Notes under the pieces: model-generated | Databases searched by the model: none | Told to the model about the DNA's origin: nothing | The model's input: the letters and a program-made list of their open reading frames with translations, nothing else | Program-made: the position numbers and the translations under genes | Source of the DNA: Deltaproteobacteria bacterium | GTDB lineage: Bacteria > Desulfobacterota > Syntrophia > Syntrophales > Smithellaceae | DNA length: 13,260 nt | Direction of reading: 5' to 3' | Assembly: GCA_009668925.1 (NCBI GenBank) | Contig: SBEK01000117.1 | Coordinates: 1-13,260 of the forward strand | Part shown: one piece after another, positions 1 through 6,675 of the stretch | Position numbering within the stretch: the first letter of the stretch is position 1 | How the letters are laid out: each line of letters opens with the position of its first letter

Positions 1-230
1 CGTGTGCAGCGTGTAGCAACCAAAGCCGGCCTTCGGGCGATTGCGGCCGGACGGACGCCATCTCACTTGGTTAATCGTACGCAATCTGCAACAAAATAAT
101 TAATATTAAAAACTTGATTTCTTACGCCTTGCTTTTTAACGAGCTTTGGAAGATTTGCCTCTGGCCTGACGGTCCGGGCCAACCAGGGTATCGGATATTT
201 GCCGGCTTTTCTTAAACGATACTTGCCGCC

Positions 231-261
231 TTGACACGGACGGTATTCTTTGAAATATGTT
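231..261 (+). promoter_or_regulatory. Candidate sigma70-type promoter for the dehydrogenase operon
   Basis: A perfect TTGACA lies at 231-236. The best -10 match is TATGTT at 256-261, giving a long 19-base spacer; AAATAT at 253-258 is an alternative with a 16-base spacer. Transcription would start near 268 and leave a short leader of about 25 bases before the ATG at 292. The -35 box is convincing and the -10 box is not. Confidence 0.35.
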
Positions 262-281
262 TTCCCAAATAAAAGAGCCGT

Positions 282-286
282 GGAGG
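282..286 (+). promoter_or_regulatory. Ribosome binding site that sets the dehydrogenase start
   Basis: GGAGG at 282-286 lies five bases before the ATG at 292. It favours this start over the in-frame TTG at 250, which has no Shine-Dalgarno sequence and would overlap the candidate promoter. Confidence 0.75.
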
Positions 287-291
287 AAAAT

Positions 292-1302
292 ATGAAAGCA
301 GCCGTATTGCATGGGGCAAAAGATATTCGCACCGAAACCGTTCCCGATCCCGTTTGCGCTCCGCACGGGGTGATCATTAAAGTAAAAGCCGCGGGAGTTT
401 GCGGATCCGATCTGCACTGGTATAAAGTCAATGGCCACGAAGGGACCATTTTCGGCCATGAATTCAGCGGCGATATCGTCGAAGTGGGCAAGGATGTCCA
501 GAACATCGCCAAGGGAACGCGCTGCACGGCGGTGGGATTTCAACCCTGCGGCCAGTGCTTCTGGTGCAAACAGGGCAAGCCGCACCGCTGCTCCGCAATG
601 GAGCTTCTGGGCTACCAGTTCCCCGGCGCAATGGCCGAATATGTTCACGTGCCGTTCGCGGCGCTCGGGCGCAGCATCTTTCCCCTTCCCGAAGAACTGA
701 CGTACGAAGATGCGGCATCCGTCGAACCGCTCTCCATTTCCTACTTTTCCGTCAACCGGGGGCAGCCCAAACCCGATGAGGTCATCGCCGTCATCGGTCT
801 GGGCGTCATCGGCCTCTACGCCGTCCAGGTGCTGAAGGCCATGGGGGTGGAAAAAGTGATCGCCGCCGGCCGCCGGCCCGCTCGCCTCACCGCAGCGAAG
901 CTCTGCGGCGCCGATCCGGTCATTGACGCCGCAAGCGAAGACACGCTGGCTGCCGTGATGGCGGCAACGGCCGGGCTGGGCGTGAACACCGTTGTCGAAT
1001 GCGCGGGCAATCAGACCACGTTCGACCAATCGGTCGCCATGGCGCGCGGCGGCGGCAAGATTCTGCTCGTCGGCGTCTACGAAGAGCCGCTTACGTGGGA
1101 TCCCCTGCCCGTCATCGGCAAAAACCTCACGCTGGTCGGCTGCCTGGGCGGCAATTTCCGGGCCGCCATCGACCTGCTCAAAAGCGGCAAGGTGCAGACG
1201 AAGAATATGATCTCGCATTTCTTCGGGCTGGATCAGGCCGCCGAAGCCTTCCGGACGCAGCTTCAGGACCCGACGGCCATCAAGGTCATGATTAAACCGT
1301 GA
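292..1302 (+). CDS. Zinc-dependent medium-chain alcohol/polyol dehydrogenase
   Basis: This 336-residue protein is an MDR-family, NAD(P)-dependent zinc dehydrogenase of the sorbitol/threonine/butanediol dehydrogenase type, which oxidises a secondary alcohol or polyol to a ketone in the cytoplasm. Visible features in order are the catalytic zinc ligands C37 and H56-E57 (GHE motif), the four-cysteine structural zinc lobe C86, C89, C92 and C100, the E145-P146 pair typical of polyol dehydrogenases, and the Rossmann motif GLGVIG at 169-174. Its length is normal for the family. The start at 292 is chosen for its GGAGG site and because the N-terminus (MKAAVLHG) is typical of the family. The next gene begins 11 bases downstream, so the two are probably co-transcribed. 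The exact substrate cannot be read from the sequence. The family call is secure and the substrate is unknown. Confidence 0.93.
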   Translation: MKAAVLHGAKDIRTETVPDPVCAPHGVIIKVKAAGVCGSDLHWYKVNGHEGTIFGHEFSGDIVEVGKDVQNIAKGTRCTAVGFQPCGQCFWCKQGKPHRCSAMELLGYQFPGAMAEYVHVPFAALGRSIFPLPEELTYEDAASVEPLSISYFSVNRGQPKPDEVIAVIGLGVIGLYAVQVLKAMGVEKVIAAGRRPARLTAAKLCGADPVIDAASEDTLAAVMAATAGLGVNTVVECAGNQTTFDQSVAMARGGGKILLVGVYEEPLTWDPLPVIGKNLTLVGCLGGNFRAAIDLLKSGKVQTKNMISHFFGLDQAAEAFRTQLQDPTAIKVMIKP

Positions 1303-1313
1303 AGGAATGAACC

Positions 1314-2009
1314 ATGAATGAAGAATATTTAAGACCCACGGAATATATTGACAGCGACTCGCCGGCGGTCCGCGAGTTTGCAGAAAGGGCCATCGCGGAC
1401 GCCGCAACGCCGCGCGAAAAAGCCGTCAAGCTTTACTATGCCGTCCGGGACGGCATTTACTACGATCCCTACCGGATCGATCCATCGCAGCACGCCTTCC
1501 GGGCCAGCACGATCCTCGGCAAGGGATACGGCTACTGCGTGGCCAAGGCGGTGGTGATGGCCGCCGTTTTGCGAGCGGCCGGGATTCCCTGCAGGCTGCA
1601 TTTTGCCGACGTCCGCAATCACCTGACCACGGAGCGCCTCAAGGCATTGATGCAGACGGACACTTTTTTTTATCACGGCTACAACGACATTTTTCTTTCC
1701 GGCCGCTGGATCAAAGTCACGCCGACATTTAATTTGTCGCTTTGCGAAAAATTCAAAGTCAAGCCGCTCGACTGGGACGGCGAGGCCGATGCCGTATTCC
1801 ATCCCTTCGACCTCGCCGGCCGCCGGCATATGGAGTATATCACGGACCACGGCTCTTTTGCCGATCTGCCCTATGGCGCGATTATCAATACCTTCATCAC
1901 CTGCTACGGCGGCCCTGCAAAGAACCGGCCCGACGAGCAGGGCGAAGCCGGAGACTTCGAGCGCGAGGCGCAAAGGGAAGCGGAAAAGAAACAGCCGCTC
2001 AACCACTGA
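1314..2009 (+). CDS. Transglutaminase-like (cysteine protease-fold) protein
   Basis: This 231-residue soluble protein has the core of the transglutaminase-like superfamily. The nucleophile region is GYGYCVAKA with C75, followed by the usual helix rich in Ala and Val and ending in AGIPCR. The His motif is YHGYNDIFL with H121. Canonical members have Asp in the last strand (the D of a DPT-like motif); here the segment reads KVTPTFN, so position 136 is Thr. From memory, a bacterial subgroup with the same 'TPxFN' signature is widespread, so this is probably a subgroup trait and not decay. No signal peptide or membrane segment is visible. An AAGGA site at 1302-1306 precedes the ATG by seven bases, and the gene lies 11 bases after the dehydrogenase. 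The C-terminal tail from about 205 is charged and rich in Glu and Arg. Substrate and reaction (protease, amidase or crosslinking) are unknown. Confidence 0.85.
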   Translation: MNEEYLRPTEYIDSDSPAVREFAERAIADAATPREKAVKLYYAVRDGIYYDPYRIDPSQHAFRASTILGKGYGYCVAKAVVMAAVLRAAGIPCRLHFADVRNHLTTERLKALMQTDTFFYHGYNDIFLSGRWIKVTPTFNLSLCEKFKVKPLDWDGEADAVFHPFDLAGRRHMEYITDHGSFADLPYGAIINTFITCYGGPAKNRPDEQGEAGDFEREAQREAEKKQPLNH

Positions 2010-2112
2010 AACGAGCCGCAGGGAAGGGTTGGAGCCGCCTCCGCGGGCGGCCAAGACCGCTTTTGCACCATCAGCCGGAAGAGAAACCGGCGACACGTCT
2101 GGGGGATAGCTT

Positions 2113-3480
2113 ATGAAACGGGATCTCGATTTAGCTGGCCTCAAATCCATCCTGGACGATCGCCGGGTTTCGGCGGGCCGGTCCGTCCTCGATCTGCATT
2201 CACATGATGAATCGTTTCATGCCCCGTCGCTCCCCGACGTTGTCGTCTGGCCGCAGACCACGGAGGAAGTGAGGCGTCTCGTCGTTTGGGCCGCGCGGTA
2301 TAAAGTGCCCGTCACCGCCTGGGGCGCGGGCACCAGCCTGGAAGGCAATCCCATTCCCGTGGAGGGCGGAATGGTCATGGACTTTGCCGAAATGAACCGC
2401 ATCCTCGCCGTACGCGCGGAAGATTTTCAGGTCGATGTCGAGGCCGGGGTCATTTACAAAGACCTCAATAAAGTCCTCGCCCGCGACGGTCTTTTCTTTC
2501 CGCCCGATCCCGGCGCCGCGGCCACCATCGGCGGCATGATCGGCAACAACGCCAGCGGCATCCGCTCGGTGCGCTACGGCGCGACCAGAGATTACGTCAT
2601 GCGGCTCACTGTTGTCCTGCCGGACGGGTCTGTGATCCGTGTGGGCAACGGCGCCCGAAAATGTTCATCCGGCTACAATCTTCCCGCGCTTTTTACCGGC
2701 GCGGAAGGCACCCTGGGCATCATCACCCAGGCGACTCTGAAACTCGTCGGGCTGCCGGTCAACTTCATGGCCGTCCGGTCGACCTTCCCGACCATTCTTA
2801 AGGCGACGACGACGGTCTATCAGATCATGCGCGCGGGGCTTACACCCGCGGCCATGGAATTTCTGGACGGCAACGTCATGCACGTGCTGAACGCCGACCG
2901 GGGCCTGACGCTCGATGAGAACCCGACGCTGCTTATGGAATTTTCCGGATACAGCAAAGAGGGGCTCGCTCTGGAAATGGCTTTCGTGGAGGAGATCTGC
3001 CAGGCAAACGGCGCGCTCACCATCGACAAGGGTATCGGTTCCGGGGAGCGGGCGCGCCTGTGGGAAATCCGTCATCAGACCTATGAATCGATCAAGCGAT
3101 ACCACATCGGACTGGCGCCGCTCATCATGGATGTCGCCGTGCCGCTTTCGCGCTACAGCGAGATGGTGGAGTTCAGCAAAATGACCGTCCGGAATCTCAC
3201 CGGCTATCTATTCGGCCACGCGGGAGACGGCAACATCCACGTTCACGTCATGGATAATCCCCAGGACCCGAAGCGCTGGTCGCTGGTCGAAGAAGCAAGC
3301 CGCGCCATCGTCATGAAGGCGCTCGAATTCGGAGGCACCTGCACCGGCGAGCACGGCATCGGCATCGGCAAGAGCTGCTTCATGTCCGAGGAGCATGGCG
3401 AGAGTCTGGCCCTCATGAAGAAGCTCAAAGCATTGCTCGATCCGGAGAATCTCTTCAATCCGGGTAAATTTTTCCGGTAA
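2113..3480 (+). CDS. GlcD/D-lactate dehydrogenase-type FAD-binding oxidoreductase
   Basis: This 455-residue flavoprotein has the two-domain layout of the GlcD/DLD family, whose members oxidise D-2-hydroxy acids to 2-oxo acids and pass electrons to a quinone, cytochrome or electron-transfer flavoprotein. The N-terminal PCMH-type FAD domain spans about 38-215, with GAGTSLEGN at 71-79, the pyrophosphate-binding stretch PDPGAAATIGG at 131-141, and TGAEGTLGI at 195-203. The C-terminal substrate domain contains MDVAVP at 339-344, GHAGDGNIH at 368-376 (metal-binding histidines in relatives) and GEHGIG at 412-417. It ends with the family tail DPENLFNPGK. Length and termini are normal. The ATG at 2113 follows a GGGGGA site by six bases. 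It lies 103 bases after the transglutaminase-like gene with no terminator between. No Fe-S (GlcF) partner gene lies in the window, so the electron acceptor is unknown. Confidence 0.92.
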   Translation: MKRDLDLAGLKSILDDRRVSAGRSVLDLHSHDESFHAPSLPDVVVWPQTTEEVRRLVVWAARYKVPVTAWGAGTSLEGNPIPVEGGMVMDFAEMNRILAVRAEDFQVDVEAGVIYKDLNKVLARDGLFFPPDPGAAATIGGMIGNNASGIRSVRYGATRDYVMRLTVVLPDGSVIRVGNGARKCSSGYNLPALFTGAEGTLGIITQATLKLVGLPVNFMAVRSTFPTILKATTTVYQIMRAGLTPAAMEFLDGNVMHVLNADRGLTLDENPTLLMEFSGYSKEGLALEMAFVEEICQANGALTIDKGIGSGERARLWEIRHQTYESIKRYHIGLAPLIMDVAVPLSRYSEMVEFSKMTVRNLTGYLFGHAGDGNIHVHVMDNPQDPKRWSLVEEASRAIVMKALEFGGTCTGEHGIGIGKSCFMSEEHGESLALMKKLKALLDPENLFNPGKFFR

Positions 3481-3638
3481 ATCTGCTTCTTTCGTCCGCA
3501 AACGAGCTGCCCGCCGGCAAACGCTTCATTCCCTGCATCTTGACAATTTTTTCCGGCCGCCGATCGCCGGGGGACGGGGGTCTTTTCCTTTTCCCTCCGG
3601 GAGCGCCGCTTTGCACATCCCGATCATAGAATCGACGC

Positions 3639-3655
3639 GTGTAAACAGTGTTCAC
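3639..3655. promoter_or_regulatory. Possible operator dyad upstream of the acyl-CoA ligase gene
   Basis: The 17-base element GTGTAAACAGTGTTCAC has two 8-base half-sites separated by one base, with six of eight positions matching as an inverted repeat. It ends eight bases before the -35 box of the next gene. Size and position fit a TetR- or GntR-type regulator site. The regulator itself is not in the window. Confidence 0.4.
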
Positions 3656-3662
3656 TTAATTC

Positions 3663-3692
3663 TTGACATCTGACGCCGCCCGGTCATATATT
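3663..3692 (+). promoter_or_regulatory. Strong sigma70-type promoter for the acyl-CoA ligase alpha gene
   Basis: TTGACA at 3663-3668 and TATATT at 3687-3692 are separated by 18 bases, matching consensus at six and five of six positions. Transcription would start near 3699, leaving a leader of about 65 bases before the ATG at 3764. This makes the gene an independent transcription unit from the FAD oxidoreductase upstream. Confidence 0.7.
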
Positions 3693-3763
3693 TTCGGCCC
3701 CTTTGCATCTGAACCGGAAATGGCGGCGGAATATGTTGAGAGGAGACCCCAAGGAGGAACACC

Positions 3764-5170
3764 ATGAGTCTTGATTCGTTATTTTATCCCAAGAGCATAG
3801 CGGTCATCGGCGCGTCGAACAATCTGGGCGGCGGGAAGATGCCCTACTTTCAAATCATCCGGGCCAACGGTTTCACCGGGCCGATCTATCCGGTCAATCC
3901 CAAGCGCGGCGAAATCGACGGACTCCAGGTTTACGGATCCATCGACGAGCTGCCCGAACCGGTCGACTTTGCCATTGTGGCCGCGCCCGTGGAGCAGTCT
4001 CTGGACATCGTCCGGGCGGCCGTCCGCAAGCAGATCAAGTTCATCCATTTCTTCACCTCCGGCTTCGGCGAAACGGGGAACCGGCAGCTCGAAGAGGATA
4101 TGGTCCGGGAAGCCCGCAAAGGGCACCTCCGGATCGTCGGCCCCAACTGCATCGGCGTGCACTGTTCCGGATCGAAAATTTCCTACACCCTGATCCCTCC
4201 GCTGGAAACAAACGGTACGGTGGCCTTCCTGGGGCAATCGGGAGGTGTCACCGGCAATTTTCTGGCGATGGCCTCTACCCGGAAAATTCCGCTCAATAAG
4301 ATCGTCTCTTACGGAAACCAAATCGACCTCCGGATAGAAGAGTATCTGGACTATCTCGCCTGCGACCGGGAAATCCGCCTCATCGCCTGCTACGTCGAAG
4401 ACATCAAAAATCCGCAGGCCTTTCTCCGGACGCTCAAACGGACAACCGCTCGGAAGCCGGTGATCATCCTCAAGGGAGGGAAAACCGAGACGGGCTCCAA
4501 AGCCGCGGCAAGCCACACGGGCGCCATGGCGAGCAATTACACCATCTGGGCCGCCGCCGTAAAACAGCACGGCGCTCTCCTGGTGGACGATTTCGATCAG
4601 TTGATGCATCTGACGATGCTGGGCACCGCGGAAAAGCTCCCGCACGGGAAACGCGTCGGATTCCTGGGCGCGGGCGGCGGTATCTCCGTCCTCTTCAGCG
4701 ACCTGGCCATCGAGGCGGGCCTGGCGCTGCCGGAATTGGGCCCGCGGGCGCAGGAAATGATCAGCGAAAAGATCATGGGGGTCAACACGTCGACGGTCAA
4801 TCCGGTGGACCTGGGGGCTTTCGGCTTCGACCTCAACGTCATGCTGCACACCATGAAGGCCATGGATGAAGACGATGCGATCGACGTCATCATCCCCTTC
4901 TTCTCGGTGGAATACATCATGCGGTCGGAATTTTTTCTCAAGGTAAAAAATAACGCCGATACCATTCTGGAAATGGCCAGGCTGATCCATAAGCCGGTTG
5001 TCCCGATCCTGTCGAGCTTTGTTGAAGACGACCTCGAGGCGGAGCGCACCAGGATTGAAACGTTCGCCAAACTGCGCAAGGCCGGATTCCCCGTCTACGC
5101 CAAAATACAGGATGCCATTTACGCCATCGGCGCTTACCACGAATGGGCGGCCCGGCACACCCGCGCGTAA
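3764..5170 (+). CDS. ADP-forming acyl-CoA synthetase (acetate-CoA ligase), alpha chain
   Basis: This 468-residue protein matches the alpha chain of NDP-forming acyl-CoA synthetases, which convert acyl-CoA, ADP and phosphate to free acid, CoA and ATP. The CoA-binding Rossmann domain is at 1-130 (VIGASNN at 14-20, GPNCIG at 126-131). A succinyl-CoA-ligase-like domain with LGQSGGVTGN at 156-165 spans about 150-290, and a third ligase domain spans about 300-460. The phospho-histidine expected to carry phosphate is H251 in SHTGA. The length is that of a stand-alone alpha chain; the ATP-grasp beta chain is neither fused nor encoded next door. An AAGGAGG site lies six bases before the ATG. The gene has its own promoter and dyad and faces the HD-GYP gene tail to tail across 60 bases. 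Without a beta chain it should not work alone, so either a partner lies elsewhere or it has another CoA-related role. Confidence 0.9.
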   Translation: MSLDSLFYPKSIAVIGASNNLGGGKMPYFQIIRANGFTGPIYPVNPKRGEIDGLQVYGSIDELPEPVDFAIVAAPVEQSLDIVRAAVRKQIKFIHFFTSGFGETGNRQLEEDMVREARKGHLRIVGPNCIGVHCSGSKISYTLIPPLETNGTVAFLGQSGGVTGNFLAMASTRKIPLNKIVSYGNQIDLRIEEYLDYLACDREIRLIACYVEDIKNPQAFLRTLKRTTARKPVIILKGGKTETGSKAAASHTGAMASNYTIWAAAVKQHGALLVDDFDQLMHLTMLGTAEKLPHGKRVGFLGAGGGISVLFSDLAIEAGLALPELGPRAQEMISEKIMGVNTSTVNPVDLGAFGFDLNVMLHTMKAMDEDDAIDVIIPFFSVEYIMRSEFFLKVKNNADTILEMARLIHKPVVPILSSFVEDDLEAERTRIETFAKLRKAGFPVYAKIQDAIYAIGAYHEWAARHTRA

Positions 5171-5230
5171 ACCGTGCCGGCGGCATGAGGAACGATGCCG
5201 GCGGACCCGGGGCAAGACGATTGGAGGAGA

Positions 5231-6673
5231 TTACTCCATGTGCAGGAAAAACTTCGCGGGATTAATGTGGAGTTCGGCCGGTGAAAGCCCCCGGACAATT
5301 CTTAACTGATCCAATCCTTCCCTGCCTTCCTGGTCAGGCAGATAAAGCAGGTCCCCGCGCATCAGGGCGCCCTTCCCATCGTCCATCATCCGCAAGATGA
5401 GCGGCTGGCTCCGTTCGGATTCCTCGGGATAATCCATCACCAGCCCCATGCTTCCATCGGTCAGTTCCACAACGGAACCGATGGGGTAGATCCCCATCAT
5501 GTTGATGAAGCACTTCAACAAAATAGGATCAAAACTGATCCCCGCTTCGCTCCACATCTTTCTCAGCGCCGCGTCCGGGGTGAAAGCGTTCACCCGGTAA
5601 GCCCTTTCGGCCGTCAGGGCTTCATAGACATCGGCGATACGCAGAATCTTCCCCAGAAGGCTCAGCTCCACCATAAACTGCGTGCGGGGGTAGCCGGTCA
5701 TGTCCGGATTCAGATGATGCTCAAACGGGCCCAGGATAATTCTGGACCGCAATGACGGCGGAGCGTTCAGCATGAGAATTTTCTGAACGCCGAGCAGCGG
5801 ATGCGCCTTCATCTGCTCCCATTCTCCATTCGTCAGGGCGCCCTGCTTGCGCAGAATCTCCTTCGGCACGCCGACCTTTCCCAGATCGTGAAACAGTCCG
5901 CAAACGGACAAATGCTCCAGGGAAAGATCCGATAAGCCGATATGCCTTCCCAGGCAGGTGGCCAGCAGGGCGACATTCACGGAGTGCGTGTAGGTATAAT
6001 CGTCATAATCCTTGATGGTGGTGAGCCCGATCATCAGGGCGGTGTCCTCCCGGACCAGATCCACGATGTTCTGGGCCAGGCGTCTGCTCCGGCGCACCCC
6101 CACCATGCTCCGGGAGGCTTTGTCCGCCACTTCCTTCACCGTTTCGACGGCATGAAAATAAATGCTGCGGGCCTTTTCATACTGCTTCTCTTCGATACTT
6201 CCCTGTTCTTCCGACGCGTTATCATCCAGCCGCCGGGAAATTTTCACCCAAAAACAGCCCTTTTCCTCGAGGTTTTGCATAAGCCACAGATAAGGGGCTT
6301 CGTGTCTTGCGGCATCATTGAACAGGTGCGTAAACAAAAGAACGTCGTCGGTCAAAGCGTCTCGGGAGGACTCCAGAAAATTGATGCTCCCGATCTCCCG
6401 CTTCGAAAAATATTCGATCATGCTGCTGACCACGCCGGCCATATCCCGCCGGTAAAGCAGCTTTTCCCCTCCGAGGTGAAACCGGCTTCGCCAAAGCAGG
6501 AGACGGATATCTCCCTCCAGCGTTATTTCCGCGAGCACCGCCTGAAAGGAACGGACGCTCTTCCGGATCAGCTGATTGTTATCCTGGTAGATGCGCGCGG
6601 TATGGATCATGTGGTACAGGGCTCTCAAAAAGTCGTGGCCCAGGCGCTCCGGAATCGACTGCCGCTCCGCCAT
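5231..6673 (-). CDS. HD-GYP domain protein (putative cyclic-di-GMP phosphodiesterase)
   Basis: This 480-residue protein carries an HD-GYP phosphohydrolase domain at about 215-390, a family that linearises cyclic di-GMP or related dinucleotides. Metal-site residues visible are H230, H262-D263 (FHDLGK), H291, H319-H320 and D348 (IADVYEA). GYP is kept at 327-329, but the motif reads HHLNPDMTGYP, where standard members have an HHE start and a Gly at the position of M325. The N-terminal 110 residues have no GAF, PAS or membrane segment but resemble the N-terminus of the upstream HEAT protein (Tyr29, Ser39, Arg41, Phe43, Gly54-Asp55 and Gly69-Glu70 align). The C-terminal 90 residues form a small beta-rich region. 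The ATG at 6673 is chosen because GGAGGAGG at 6683-6690 lies nine bases upstream and the previous stop is two bases away. The frame stays open further upstream, but that stretch overlaps the HEAT gene. Activity is likely but unproven given the motif changes. Confidence 0.9.
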   Translation of the reverse strand: MAERQSIPERLGHDFLRALYHMIHTARIYQDNNQLIRKSVRSFQAVLAEITLEGDIRLLLWRSRFHLGGEKLLYRRDMAGVVSSMIEYFSKREIGSINFLESSRDALTDDVLLFTHLFNDAARHEAPYLWLMQNLEEKGCFWVKISRRLDDNASEEQGSIEEKQYEKARSIYFHAVETVKEVADKASRSMVGVRRSRRLAQNIVDLVREDTALMIGLTTIKDYDDYTYTHSVNVALLATCLGRHIGLSDLSLEHLSVCGLFHDLGKVGVPKEILRKQGALTNGEWEQMKAHPLLGVQKILMLNAPPSLRSRIILGPFEHHLNPDMTGYPRTQFMVELSLLGKILRIADVYEALTAERAYRVNAFTPDAALRKMWSEAGISFDPILLKCFINMMGIYPIGSVVELTDGSMGLVMDYPEESERSQPLILRMMDDGKGALMRGDLLYLPDQEGREGLDQLRIVRGLSPAELHINPAKFFLHME

Positions 6674-6675
6674 GA

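Larger units (their letters stand above)
1..291. other. Left-edge region without a supported gene
   Basis: No convincing coding region is seen. The forward frame beginning at base 1 stays open to a stop near base 99, but it shows no recognisable motif, so it could be the tail of an upstream gene or chance. Bases 85-120 are distinctly AT-rich compared with the surrounding GC-rich DNA, as is common upstream of promoters. The right half holds the candidate promoter and Shine-Dalgarno sequence of the dehydrogenase gene. Confidence 0.4.

Noticed and set aside
136..1407. Long minus-strand open frame opposite the dehydrogenase gene
   Set aside because: The plus-strand frame encodes a complete zinc dehydrogenase with all motifs. 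The antisense translation has no recognisable domain and is explained by high GC.
3541..3612. GC-rich stretch with T-runs after the flavoprotein gene, examined as a terminator
   Set aside because: No stem longer than about four base pairs is placed before a T-run.
5174..5204. Bulged hairpin and direct repeat of TGCCGGCGG between the convergent ligase and HD-GYP genes
   Set aside because: The stem is interrupted by a three-base bulge and no T-run follows on either strand, so it is too weak to call a terminator.
3779..5215. Long minus-strand open frame of about 478 codons opposite the acyl-CoA ligase gene
   Set aside because: It mirrors the ligase almost end to end and has no family motif; its composition (rich in Arg, Asp, Gly and Val) is typical of a shadow frame.
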